Source: Cryptomeria japonica
Taxonomy: Eukaryota; Streptophyta; Pinopsida; Cupressales; Cupressaceae
Direction: 5' to 3'
DNA: 64,000 nucleotides
NCBI RefSeq assembly: GCF_030272615.1
Contig: NC_081409.1
Location: 21,950,260-22,014,259, forward strand
Shown here one piece after another: positions 1 to 11,315 of the stretch (positions within the stretch are counted from its first letter, which is position 1; each line of letters begins with the position of its first letter). The position numbers and the translations under genes are program-made. Below the pieces are notes generated by a model that did no database searches, had not been told where the DNA came from, and saw only the letters and a program-made list of their open reading frames with translations.

Positions 1-1748
1 AAAATCAACCAAAAACATTCAAATATCGATCCATAAAATCAACCCAAAAACAATCGAAAATCAATAAAAAAAAACTTGAAATAAAATGTCTTGCAAGAAT
101 CAAACACCCTAGTAGATATCCAGCAAAGGCTTCGCACAAAGTTAACAAAGGATGCAACTATCCAGTCAAACATCTGCAATCAACTGATCAAATTGTCTTA
201 TCAATCATATCATATTCATATCAAGTGATCATTATCTTGTCTTAAATAGAAGAGGATACACTCGAAATCAGACAAGTCAGTCTTAAACGGTGTCCGCAAC
301 TTTCTGAGATCAGACATTATCAACTATCACATCAAGCAATTGAGAAAAAAGGCACAAGGTCAGTATAGCTGCTGAATTTTGTTTGGATCAGTCTTTATCT
401 TTTATCATTTGGTGATAAATTGTGTTCCTATGCTACTCAAGGATGTCCACAAGTGACTAGAGGAGACATGATGGGCATTATCTTTTTCTTTGTTTGCTGT
501 TTGTGGTGTGAACCAATGAAGTTCTAGGGAAATTGCTCTAGTGGGTTTCCATGATAGGAGCATTCAACTTGTGAATGCCACACATACCTCGACCCCTAGT
601 CTATTTCCTAGAATGGAGGGTTTCACTCCTGGTCTGCTACATGTTTGTTTCTTTAATGAGATATCTTTACATCTTGGTTCCTTATACCCTGATGTGCTAA
701 GCTCCATTGTTCAATAATAAGGCTCAATGATGAATATATATTGTGCAATAAATAATGACATAGGTTCGTGAATCAATCATTCTCATTCTCATCTCATCCG
801 TTTATTGATAGTTTGCTGATTTTTCATCTCTTTCTAAATCATTTTATGTCATCTAACATTATTCTTTCATCAATCTCTTCTTTCTTTCATCTTACTAACA
901 TTTCTTCAAGGTACATCTGAGTTAAAATAATATTCTGGCATTATCATACAAAAACAAAAGTTGCATCCATATAGTTTTAAGTTGCATCCGTATAGTGTAA
1001 ATTGAATTTCTATAGTGTTAATGGCATTCATTCATAAACATCCTTAATAAATCATGTATAAACCATTGCATTCATAAACAATAATTTATAAATCATATAT
1101 ACATGCATCACATAACACATAGTATCATACAACATACATGGAAAACAAAGCATAATAGATCGTGGCCAAAAAAACTGCATATCATATATATATAACTCAA
1201 AAATGGTAATGTGTCAGAATACAATAATCATAAAATAGGCCCAAAGGCTCAAATAACATGGTCTCAAGGTATCAACCCACACTGCCTCTGTCAATAGGTG
1301 GATCTTGCCTGCTAGATCCTACTCTAGGATGTCGAGGTGGACCCATGAGACCACCATTGTTGGTCCTCCATGTAGAAGTCCTACTAGAACTATAATGACC
1401 TCTAACCTCACTAAAGCTAGGATCTCTCTATCCCTCACATACAACCCCATGGTAGAGTTGTCGATAATAAAAAGCCTCTTGTATACCATAATAAAGTCTG
1501 TTAGACTATCTGTGTGCATAGGTACCTATAGAAAAATGCTAATCATAAGCAGCCTGAACCATTTGCAATCATGTAGCGTAATCTCTCTCCCTCTGGAGAT
1601 GATATCTCTCAGTCTCTAATGCACCATAGTGTCTGCAGAATGCCTCCCACTTAGTATCTCGTCACTGCCTATGTCTGGCAACCTCATCCTCTAGACTCTG
1701 AATCCATGCTCTGAGAATCTGCGGATAATCATCATCTCCATCACCACC

Positions 1749-2192
1749 CTATCCTCCTCCCCCCTCCTCTACAACAGGAATGTCCTCCAACTCTGAAATA
1801 TCATCATCATCCCCATCCTCGCTACTCAATGACTCTGAGGAATCATCATCATCTCCACTGCTCATAGACTTGGTGTCTCCACTAATGTCTACATCCTCCT
1901 CTACCCCCTCATCTACTCCTTTGCCCTCCTCTCCTCCTCCACCCTCCTCTCCTCTATCATCTCCACTCCTCTCCCCCATGTCAATCCTCAGTCACTGTCT
2001 AGGATTATGTATCTGCTGTGCTATGATTGGAATAGTCAGATCAATCAGTGGAATAGGCCTATGTCTAGCCCACCATGCATCATACTCAGGAGTAGTCCCT
2101 CGATCTACTGCTCCTCCACTCCAACCCCATGGTAATGCCTGAAGAGCATCAAAATTGGCAGCCCCACATGTGGCTATATGCACACACCCCAA
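1749..2192 (-). other. Antisense reading frames upstream of the 3' LTR, one acidic low-complexity
   Basis: On the strand opposite to the element there is a frame of 66 codons (2192-1992) followed in the next frame by one of 76 codons (1979-1749). The second is rich in Asp, Glu, Ser and Gly and has no visible fold. The first contains a PEYDAWWARHRP stretch that loosely recalls plant mobile domain proteins. Tat-lineage Ty3 elements are known to carry extra frames, sometimes antisense, between pol and the 3' LTR, so a decayed frame of that type is possible. No splice sites or complete domain can be shown. It could equally be chance openness in a CCTCCT-rich stretch. Confidence 0.25.
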
Positions 2193-2620
2193 TCAGAAAT
2201 CTCACGAGAAACATGAGCAAAGTATGTTGTAACAACAAGTGTCACTTGTACCTCCCCAAACTGTCCGAGTACTCATCCTGGAAGAGAAATCTCAATAATC
2301 CTCTTCGTCTCAACACAATGCAAATGCGCAAATGAAAGGCCACACTCACTATTTATAGCTTCAAAATTAGGGTTTTTTCCATTTCGACGCTCGTGGTCCC
2401 TGTCAACTTCAATGGAATTGTAGGCTACTCAAATGATCTCGAAATTGCACGAAACTTCACACGATTGCTCATCATACTGATATCGAAAAATATGGTCTCA
2501 AATTCTGAATTTTTTAACCACCTTTTCCGAGGGGGCATATTTACACTATACAATGTTACCAAGGCATACTAGGGCATGCAATTTGTCGTTTTCTTTGAAA
2601 CAATGTCGTATTGACTTTGT

Positions 2621-2636
2621 CTCAAAGAGGGGAAAA
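2621..2636 (+). promoter_or_regulatory. Polypurine tract
   Basis: A purine-rich run (ctcaaagaggggaaaa) lies directly before the TG that opens the LTR at 2637. It is the expected plus-strand priming site. The same motif appears in reverse complement beside the LTR at 37168. Confidence 0.85.
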
Positions 2637-2675
2637 TGTAGACACCTAAAAATATCTCATTGATCATGTACTAAT

Positions 2676-4342
2676 TGTAGTCACATAAATCTGTCCACTT
2701 AATTAAATGAATATTTAGTATTTATTTGATTATTTAACCATCAATCAATAATTAATTAAATTAATATTTAATTAATTCATCTTAACCCTCTTCTCCTATT
2801 AATTAAATAGATTATTCAATTTATTTAATTTAATTCACTTAACCAAATTCAGACCATTAATTAAATAAATAAATCATATTTTTTTAATTAAATCTTCTCT
2901 CACATTTAAATAAATTAATATTTATTTAAATCTCGCAAAATCCCATCTCTCACATTTAAATAAATTAACATTTATTTAAATCACCTTTATCCTCCACCCA
3001 CTTGCATTTTCCTACAAATGCAAGTTGCACAACTATTTATTTAAAATCCTATTTATCCTCACCCACTTGAAACCTTTAATGGTTTCCCTTAAAGTCTTCA
3101 AACTTAATGGCTTCCTTTTAGAGTCTTCTCAAGCCTTTAATGGTTTCCCTCAAAGTGTTCAAGCATTTAATGCTTTATCTTCCTTTTTCTCATGTAAATA
3201 AATTAAGATTTATTTAAATAAAATCTAAAATTCACATTCACATTTAAATAAATTAATATTTATTTAAATATCTACCCAAATGCAAATTACACCATTTAAT
3301 TGAAATAAATGATTTTATTTCAATTGAAAATCCCAAAATTCCTCCCACTTGCATTCTCCTACAAAATCCACTTGCATGCCTAAATCCCTTCTAGATTCTT
3401 CTAACTCCTCCTAATTAGCCCAATCCTATCCTAATCATTGTCACATTCCTAAAGAAAAGGAAGTCACTTCTCAAAAACCTCCAAAGTCTTCAATAACCAT
3501 TAAAGGCTTTATGTCTTCAAATGGTTAACCTCTAAAGTCTTCCAAACCATTAAAGACTCTTACATAACCATTTATGGTTAATCACCTTTTACCTTTGGTT
3601 AGAGACTTTCCTCTAACTTAACCATCCTTTTGACTCATGGGTCTCTTCAAAGCATTTATTTCTTTGACTAAGGTAACCAATTAACCCTTGCACATTCATT
3701 TATCCCTTGGATAAAAAGAATATCTATTAACCTAACCCTAACCCAACCCCCTAGGGTAACCATCATGTCCTCTCAAGCATTCAATGCTCCTTATCTCTCC
3801 TCTCAAGCCTCCTCATGGTGACACTTGTCAACATGGGATTGGGTTGAAAGTCTCACATGGATTGAATATCTTTCAATCCTAACCCTTGTTAAGATTGCTC
3901 AATCTTAACCCTTCATTTCCCCATTTCTTCTATAAATAGAACCCTTCTCCTCAAGCAAAGAAGGAAGCATTAGAGTATTTTTGTTATACTGGTATTAGCA
4001 TAGAGCTTTTTCATAGCATCACTATCATAGCATTTATTTATCATATTCAACCATCTTGAATCTCCATATGACATCCATGGCTAGTGTTAAAAGCTGAGAG
4101 CTACACTTATTTGGGACTTGGAGAGGGGAGAAACAAGGGAGAAGCATCAAAAGATATCATGGAAGCATCTTAGGGAGGCTCTTCTCCTTTCTTTTGTATT
4201 TGTTAAATTTCTTTCATGCTTCTTTGAAATCTCTTTTGATATGTTTGGAATGGTTTTTAGTTCTTTGTTTTGGTTTTATGGTTGAAACTAACTTATTAAC
4301 ATTAAACTTTGTTGTTGCCTTGTCCCCATTTTCATGACATCA
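2676..4342 (+). mobile_element. Solo LTR nested in the 3' LTR, target duplication CTAAT
   Basis: A 1667-bp segment begins TGTAGTCAC, ends GACATCA, and is bordered by CTAAT at 2671-2675 and CTAAT at 4343-4347. Removing it restores the sequence found uninterrupted in the related LTRs (reverse complement of about 45240-45280). The perfect duplication and TG..CA ends mark a single LTR left after recombination between two LTRs of a full element. It has a TATA box at 3931 and no coding content. Its family is different from the LTR it sits in. Confidence 0.9.
3931..3938 (+). promoter_or_regulatory. TATA box of the solo LTR
   Basis: The tataaata motif lies about 410 bp before the end of the solo LTR and is followed by a CT-rich stretch. 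This is the usual place of a core promoter within an LTR. No activity can be inferred. Confidence 0.5.
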
Positions 4343-5609
4343 CTAATTATTCCTCTAATTAGTTAAATAATTTTTTAATTCTTTAATTAAGTTAATTAAT
4401 CTTATTCTTCTAATTTCATATTTCCTCATCATCTTACTAATTATTCTATTTTCAATTCTATCTTCATTTTATCATTCAAACCATTTTCTAATGTTAATTA
4501 AATATTTATTATTTAATTAATTATGATTATTCATTCTTAAATTTAAATAATCTTTATTATTTAAATAAATTCTTTTTCAATTTCTATCTCTAATCAATGA
4601 ATCATCAACCCTTTTTCTAAATATTAATTATTTAATTAGTTGTGATTTTAATCCTTTAATTTGAATAATCTTTATTAGTTAATTAAATTCAATTTCTAAA
4701 TAATTAAATACTTTCTTTAAATTATTTAATTAACTAATTAATTCTTCTAATTTCTAATTCCAAATTCTCAAATTCTAATTTCATTTAATAACTAATTAAT
4801 TCTTCTAATTTCATCCAAATTCATTCAAATTCAAATTCATATTCTTCTAATTTCAAATACATGTGCATGATTTCAAAAATCAAATTGAAAATCAAAATCA
4901 AGTTCTAAATATATTCAAATACCAAATTGAATTTAAAATAAATTCAATATTTGAATTAAATCTCATGCAAAGATTAAATTGAAAATCAAAGTCAAAATGC
5001 AAGCACATGCTAAATTAATTAGTTAATTCAATTATCTTTTCAATTCCTATTTCTATCTTCTAGTTAGCTTTTTCTAAATAAAGCTTTCAATAAGCTTTCA
5101 ATCAGTTAACTATTTCCTCCATTTTATTTCCTCCGATCACCCTTTTTCATCTTTCAATCAACTTTTTTCTCAAATCCGTTAACTCAATTATCTATTCAAT
5201 CTATTCTATTTCACCTCTTAATCAACAATTCAACTATCAATCAACATGTGAGCTCACTCAAGTTCCACCTCTTGATCAATCTTTTCCACCTTTAATTCAA
5301 TCCTCTCCAAAAATCTATAAATTGAGCATTCAATCTCCATTTTCAACAATCACAAACTTCGAATCTTTGTGTCACTTGCAGGTTGCCAGCGCAATATCTG
5401 AGAGCCACCTTACCACAAAGAAGAGCAGAACAATGGAAGCTACATGCATTAATGGAATAGGGAGAATTAATTGATAGATTTTACATTCCTATTTCTTGTT
5501 TTGCATTATTTCATTGAGTATTGTTTGAATTATTTGATTAGATAGGGAATCATGATTTCCCTTTGATTTCTAGTTGATTACATGATGAATTTTACATACG
5601 ATAGCTACA

Positions 5610-6039
5610 GGTACCACTCCTTGTAATCTTGTTTACAACGCTGATGAAATTATGCATCTAAAATTATAGATTCCTTCATTTAGAATTTCTCTTAAGGGAA
5701 TTATTGATGATGTTCCTTATAGAGAACAATGTCTTCAACATCTTGAAATGCTTGATAAACAATGTATAAATGCTTTTGAACATATTCAAGCCTACCAAAA
5801 GACTATGCAAAAAAGTTATAATGACAAAGTTATCCAACACTCTTTTTCAGTTGGTGATTTGGTGCTTTATGAGAATCAACACAATGTAAACACTCTACTT
5901 GGAGAAAAAATAAAGTTTAGTTTGAATTGGCTTGGACCATAAATCGACATTTGAATTCTATGGATCATGTGCTTACAAGATGGTAGATGTGGAAGGTACA
6001 CCTCTTAAGGAACCCGTTAATGCTATGCAACTCCATTAA
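5610..6039 (+). pseudogene. Ty3/gypsy integrase C-terminal fragment
   Basis: The frame starts immediately after the LTR end at 5609 and ends with a TAA at 6037-6039. It reads as the C-terminal tail of a plant Ty3 Pol: a TPCNLVYNADE stretch (normally TP..LVYG.EA), then HIQAYQKTMQKSYNDKV, FSVGDLVLYEN, LNWLGP and a final KEPVNAMQLH. These motifs match the end of integrase in Tat-like elements, where the GDLVL..N and WLGPY.I boxes are conserved. There is an in-frame stop near 5670 and a frame break after WLGP at 5942. The upstream pol was separated by insertion of the element at 1-5609 and lies off the window. Confidence 0.8.
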
Positions 6040-6488
6040 TATTATGCTTAATTCTTTCTCTTATTTCTTACTAAATAGTGTGCTAGCATTTTTATCATTA
6101 GAACGTGTTATGCTAGATAGTTTGATTACCTTACCATTTGATGTATAATACTTCATTCTTAACAAAATAAATCCTAGTTTTGTCATAAATTTATTTTTTT
6201 CTTATTTGTAGAGATTACGTTTATTTATGTTAGCATATTTTTTAAGTATTCTTTATGTTTGTGTTAGTTAGACCATGATGTGTTTAGTTAGAAAACATGT
6301 TTAAATAGATCACATAGATATTTAATTTAACATAAGTACATCACATCATCAATTGTAGCGTTTAGTTACACACTTATCAAGTTGTTTAATTAAATCCCAC
6401 ATGCATCCATTTAATCATTGAAGCATTAATTGAAACAATCTACATTGGTCGTTCAAATTAATCATACATGCATTAAATGATTTCATAC
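6040..6488 (+). other. Post-pol untranslated region of the old gypsy element
   Basis: AT-rich DNA following the pol stop, without reading frames or repeats I recognise. It continues beyond the solo LTR at 6489-8035 because the CATAC duplication joins the two sides. I see nothing else in it. Confidence 0.4.
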
Positions 6489-8035
6489 TGTTAGCATGAT
6501 TGGCGTAACTGATGCGGATGGAGAATGATGACTAAACCAGTACAAGACTGTTTGAGATGACATTGTGATGAAGAGATTGAGATTGCATGATGGATGACTT
6601 TGATTAGTTATTTGTGTTGTAATTGATGGAAACTAATGTTTATTCATTTCTACTAATGCTTACTTATGTTGTATTGTGTCATCTAAATCTTTTGGTCTAC
6701 TGAAAATAGCTTACCGGTAAATAATTAAGAAACTGGGAATTAGGACCTTAATTGGTAAACGAGGAAATATTTTGAATGTATCTGACAATTGGTGATGATT
6801 GAGGCTTTGTGGTTTTGAATGTGAGTTTTTATCATTGTAACATGTATCTGATCTAAACCGCATCATGTTGTGACAACCGGAAGCTATGTTTATAATTTCT
6901 GTTGAGTTTTTGCCATGGTTTAAGAAGGGTTTAAGGACCGACAAAGAATTCTCTTGACCGATAATGATTTTTGATTTGGTAGTGATCTACATCAAGTTCA
7001 CATGTTGATGATGACATGGCACAAACCACATGAAGTGTTTGAAAGATGTTTTGGCACATTTGGAGAGCGAATTTCTTGGGAATGTGCAAAGTGCTTAGTG
7101 GAACGAGCTAAGGGTTTGAATTTGTATTATATCGACTTGCTGTGATGACTTATGGTCATTCAATGATTGATATTAATTTGTAATTAATTGTAATGATCCA
7201 TATGATAATATGTAATGAGCTATAAATATTTGTGATGATCTATGTTTTAAGTCTTAGGGTTTTGTTGACGACCTAGTTGTAAAGGTTATTTATGTCGGTA
7301 CAGTTGATGTTTGTTGTGTCGGTGATTTTGAGAAGTGTGTGAAGCTGAACCAGGGTGTGAGAAGATTTGCCAGAGTGTTGCAGTCTTAGAACTTAATTGG
7401 ATCTGATCAAGCAAGCAGTTGAGTGCTATACACAAATCATTCACTATTCTCTAACAATTACAACAATTAAAATCCCTTAACCGGGTAGGTCCTAATAGGC
7501 CTCACATTGTAAAATCCCCTAACAGGGTGACTCAATATCTAAGTTCGCAATCCTCTTGCAAGGTTGATCCTAATAGATCAAAGCTCCTAACAGGGCTGAG
7601 GTAAATCCCTTAACCAGGTGACTCCTAACAGGGTTTGCTCCTAACAGGGCATCATTGCAATCTTCTAACCGGGCTTGGCTCATAACAAGGTGCATTCCGA
7701 AAGAGTGCAAAATATTTGTGGGCACCAATTCCCACTGTGGTTTTTCCCTATTTGTGTTTCCATGTGAAAATCATGGTGTTCATATGGTAAATGTTTTTGA
7801 TGTGATGTTATGCTTTACTTTCAGTTTGTGCATGGTTAATGAACACTTAATGTGCAACATTGATATATCCATTTACCAGATGTTTATCAGTAGATACTGG
7901 TACTGGTAAATGACTCTAATGTTGGTCTATGTTTGATTTGGTGAAAGTTTTATGAGTCTAAGTTTCTAATTTCAAATTATTTTTAATATTGATTCACCCC
8001 CCTCTCAGTATTAACCGGATCCTCTAAGATTAACA
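6489..8035 (+). mobile_element. Solo LTR, Sirevirus-like, target duplication CATAC
   Basis: A 1547-bp segment starts TGTTAGCATG, ends GATTAACA, and is flanked by CATAC at 6484-6488 and CATAC at 8036-8040. Near its end it carries a CACCCCCCTCTCAG block, also found near the ends of the copia LTRs at 30759-31967 and 45991-47195. Its middle (7470-7690) has many copies of a CCTAACAGGG / CTTAACCGGG motif, and a similar pattern in reverse is present in the solo LTR at 26822-28191. No primer site or internal region is attached, so it is a solo LTR. The family assignment rests on these end motifs only. Confidence 0.88.
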
Positions 8036-8656
8036 CATACATGTACAACACCATATTTGTTACTCTTGATCAAATTAATATAAAACACATTATTCACATT
8101 AATACAACAAGTATGAGATGCATCATCATATATAGGTTTTGATAAAAAAATATGCATCATATCACCACTTATGCAAAATGTGGTGACTCATCATACATCC
8201 GATGGATGATGGCTACCTGTACCCTTAGGCCCTATTTGTGGTGGTCCCATAGAGGTCTACCTATGAGATGTCATAGAGTGTGAATGAATCCTAGATAAGC
8301 TCCTCCTCCTCTCTCTCTCTCTCTCTCTTGGGTGATACCTCTATACATCATCGTCTCTACTATGTCCTCTGCAAGCTCACACTATAGTCACTCCCTTACC
8401 TCCCATGCAATCTCCATATATTCATGGGATCAAAGTTATCCTCGTATTGTCTTGCACTGCATTGTGCTCTAGGAGTAATTTATGAGGACTGTGGGATGTG
8501 CATTGATGTGATGATATCTCCAAGCACATGAGCCACAAGTTTACACAATTCCTATGCTAACGGTAAGATAGAGATATAAATTAGTGACATCATCATTTAT
8601 ATCGAAACCAAATTAAATCTATAGATTGTTACATTTTCTTGAAGACAAGAATAGAA
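8036..8656. other. Non-coding remainder of older repeat DNA
   Basis: Continuation of the target sequence after the solo LTR. It contains a (CT)n microsatellite at about 8309-8328 and a stretch whose composition resembles 1250-1700 of the first element (short phrases about calls like cctcc and gtccca), so it may be the same kind of pre-LTR region. No frame or domain is visible. Confidence 0.3.
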
Positions 8657-9058
8657 TGTTGATATTTGAATGATATACTCAAGAATAGAATGTTGTCCTA
8701 GAGATTGCTATGTTGGAGATCAAGATCAAGATTAGAATGATGCCATGGAAATCAAGGGTAGATGGAAACTTCTAAGAATGTGTTTTTGTTTTGTTAATAA
8801 AATAGTAGTTTAGAAACTATTGAGTTAAACATTGTCTTCATAATGGTCTTTGTTTTTATAAACTGCTATCTATGTACTGTTGAAAAACTGGTATTAGTTT
8901 TTTAGTTACTTTTCTTTTTTGATAGACTTGAGGAGTATATAAATGTAATCATTGTTATTGTAATTTTTAATTAAGTTTTTCATATCAATAATATTTAGTC
9001 TTCTTCTCAATTGATGACTTGTATTTTGTGAGTGTTAAATTATTATCATAATATTTCA
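8657..9058 (+). repeat. 5' LTR of the truncated copia element
   Basis: The 3' end (ATATTTCA at 9058) is set by the primer site that follows. A TATA box (tatataaa, 8936-8943) lies about 120 bp before the end. The 5' end is uncertain because candidate TGTTG starts occur at 8657, 8699 and 8711; no second LTR is present to decide. Confidence 0.5.
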
Positions 9059-9060
9059 TT

Positions 9061-9072
9061 TGGTATCAGAGT
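9061..9072 (+). promoter_or_regulatory. Primer binding site, initiator-Met type
   Basis: tggtatcagagt lies two bases after the LTR end. It is the usual copia primer site, complementary to the 3' end of initiator tRNA-Met except at the last base shown. Confidence 0.8.
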
Positions 9073-9129
9073 GGGTTGTAGGATTTCTAATTGTGCGGGT
9101 AGCAAGGTTAGAGAAACGGCTATCTCTAG

Positions 9130-10990
9130 ATGGCTAATAGCAAATATGTGCCATTTACAATTCTGTTGTTTTCCAGAGACAACTATGATTATTGGAGTAT
9201 CAAAATGAAGACCCTACTATTATCCCAAGAACTCTTGGAATTAGTGGAAGGAGGATACCCAAAACCTTTAAATCAAAATACATCGAATACATGGATACCA
9301 CACCAAAAAGCTCAGTTGAAATTAGACAGAAAGAAGGACAACAAATATCTTTACACCATTCAATTTGCATTGGATGTTTCAATCTTCCCTCAAATTGCCA
9401 ATATGACAAAATCAAAAGATGCTTGGTAGGCTCTACATATTGCATATCAAGGTACAAACAAAATCAAATTGGTAAGACTTCAAATGTTACAAAGAGAATT
9501 TGAAAATTTTAGGATGAAGCAATCTGATTCCATTCATGAATTTATTACTATGACTCAAGGTATTGTGAATCAACTTAGAACTCAAGGAGAAATTATAATA
9601 GAACAAAAAATTGTAATTTTTTTTTGAGATCTCTTCCTCCTAAATTTGATCTAGTGGTGATATCCATTGAATAAAGTAAAGATCTAACTACTTTCCAAGT
9701 TGCAGAGTTGGTTGGTTCTTTGCAATCTCATGAAGTGTGTATGTGGTATTCTATGAAAAGTTTTGTGCAAGCTTTCCAATCTTCTGTCAATATTGAAGAA
9801 AAGATCAAATATCCTCCTTCTCACCCTACAAAATTTCAAGATGAATCTTATGGTAATAGAAGAGGAAAAGGTAGAGGAAGAGGAAGAGGAAATAATAGAG
9901 GAAGAGGAAGAAGTTTTTTGGATTGAAGGAGTATCTAGTGCAAATATTGTGAAAGATATGGGCACTAAGAATGTGAGTGCAGAAAAAAGAAATCTGACTT
10001 GAATAAGTCAAGAGAAAATTTTACAGAAGAGTCTTCTAAAGCAAAGGCATTCTACATTCTTCACATGTAATTTGGCGAAAGAAAACCAAGAGGATGTCTG
10101 GTTGTTGGATAGTGGTTGTTCAAACCACATGACAGGAAATCTAATCTCTTTGTCAAATTAGATGATACTGTAAGAAGTCGGGTTAAATTTGGAGATGATA
10201 AGGAGGTTGATGTATGGGAAAAGGTACCCTTGCAGTCAAGACTAAGCAAGGAGAAACTACTCATATTCATGATACTTTGCTTGTACCAAAGTTACAACAT
10301 AATCTTTTGAGTATTGGGCAACTTGTAGGCAAGAACTATAAAGCAGTGTTTGAAGATAACTACTGCAAAATTTTTGATAAATCTAATAATTATCATCTTG
10401 TAGCAAAGACTTATATGACAGAGAATAGATTATTTCCCCACACATTGATTTCTAGTAAGTTTCATGCACTCAAATCAATCACAAATGATTCATGGTTATG
10501 GCATCAAATATATGGTCATTTGAATTTTTAAGGGTTAACTTTGTTGAATAAGAAGAATATGGTGAGAGGGCTTCCTTCAATTTAGACTAAAGAAGAAGTT
10601 TGTTCAGGGTGTTTACTTGGAAAGCATCATCGAGACAATTTTCCAGTGAACAAGTCTTGGAGAGACAAAACCCCTCTAGAGCTTGTGCATGTTGACATTT
10701 GTGGCGACATGCAACAAGAATAATTGGGTAAGAACCTTTATCTTTTGACTTTCATTGATGATTTCTCTCACCACACTTGGGTTTATTTTCTTAAGCAAAA
10801 GTATGAAGCCTTTGCATGCTTCAAGAATTTTAAAGTAATGGCTAAATAGAAGATTGGGTATCTTGTCAAGATACTCAGAATAGATAGAGGGGGAGAGTTT
10901 ACCTCTAATGAGTTTGCTAATTTTTTAATTAAGAATGGCATACAAAGACAACTTACTACCACATATACACCTCATAAAAATGGTATTGCT
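9130..10990 (+). pseudogene. Ty1/copia gag-pol remnant
   Basis: The start codon at 9130 opens a copia gag with the N-terminal motif YDYWSIKMKTLL and a following UBN2-type gag region (KLVRLQMLQREFENF, then DSIHEFITMT). A Gly-Arg-rich run (about 9860-9920) precedes a decayed zinc knuckle (CKYCERYGH). The pre-integrase zinc domain survives as SWLWHQIYGHLNF with CSGCLLGKHH, and the integrase core shows HVDICGDM and RIDRGGEF, two of the three catalytic acids. The frame stops at NGIA, just before the expected Glu. There are at least seven stop codons and several frameshifts, including around 9620 and 10220. It cannot encode a working protein. Confidence 0.85.
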
Positions 10991-11315
10991 TAAGTAGCCA
11001 TGGTCCGCTAGGTCCTCAAAGAGAACTAACCAGATCATGCAACAAGAGTAACACAATGGAAGCAACAACAAACCATAGATAAAGTGAAAAATCAGATATC
11101 TACATCATCATATTATCATCATAGATCATCTAGTAATCAACCGGTTACATGCAGGCTAACATGCCAGATTACAATCCATCTGGAACTCTCTCAGTCATCC
11201 AGATCTGTAATCATTAATCTAGAGTCTCATCCTGACCAATCTCCCTCTAATGACTACACAAAACAATATATATACCCTCCGAAACACATCCGGGTCAGCC
11301 ACAAAAGATTATATT
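10991..11315 (-). repeat. Outer part of the gypsy 3' LTR, cut by the Tat-like insertion
   Basis: The first 45 bases repeat those beside the primer site at 29725-29768. The segment continues across the Tat-like element at 25827, since ATATT at 11311-11315 is duplicated at 25822-25826. A run of alternating TA at 11267-11275 could be an LTR TATA box on the minus strand. Total LTR length cannot be determined. Confidence 0.5.

Larger units (their letters stand above)
1..2636 (+). mobile_element. 3' internal part of an LTR retrotransposon (TGTAGACACC family), 5' end off window
   Basis: This is the untranslated region between the coding part and the 3' LTR of a plus-strand element. Bases 1 to about 900 are the reverse complement of about 37480-38110 inside the element at 35916-45309, and the last 100 bases before the LTR also match that element (37168-37290). 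The two are therefore family members in opposite orientation. Compared with that copy, this one carries about 1.6 kb of extra sequence (roughly 920-2500), which includes an antisense acidic reading frame. No gag or pol domain is visible; they would lie upstream of the window. Confidence 0.8.
2637..5609 (+). repeat. 3' LTR of the TGTAGACACC element, split by a solo LTR
   Basis: The repeat opens with TGTAGACACC and ends with GCTACA at 5609. Without the insertion at 2676-4342 and one copy of its target duplication it is about 1.3 kb, close to the 1252 and 1255 bp LTRs at 35916 and 44055, which are the same sequence reversed. It is very rich in AT-rich ATTAATTAAAT-like blocks. Sequence directly after 5609 reads as gypsy integrase, so the whole element was inserted into an older Ty3 element. 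The matching 5' target duplication is off the window. Confidence 0.85.
8657..10990 (+). mobile_element. Truncated Ty1/copia element (5' LTR, gag, start of pol)
   Basis: The element has a short 5' LTR, an initiator-Met-type primer site at 9061, gag, the protease region and integrase up to just before the third catalytic residue, where it is cut at about 10990 by the end of the minus-strand gypsy element. Its remaining pol half is not found on the far side of that insertion near 29772, so the locus has lost DNA or been rearranged. Confidence 0.75.

Noticed and set aside
1780-2142. 120-codon Ser/Pro-rich plus-strand frame
   Set aside because: Complement of the acidic antisense frame, low complexity from ctcctc repeats; no support as a gene.
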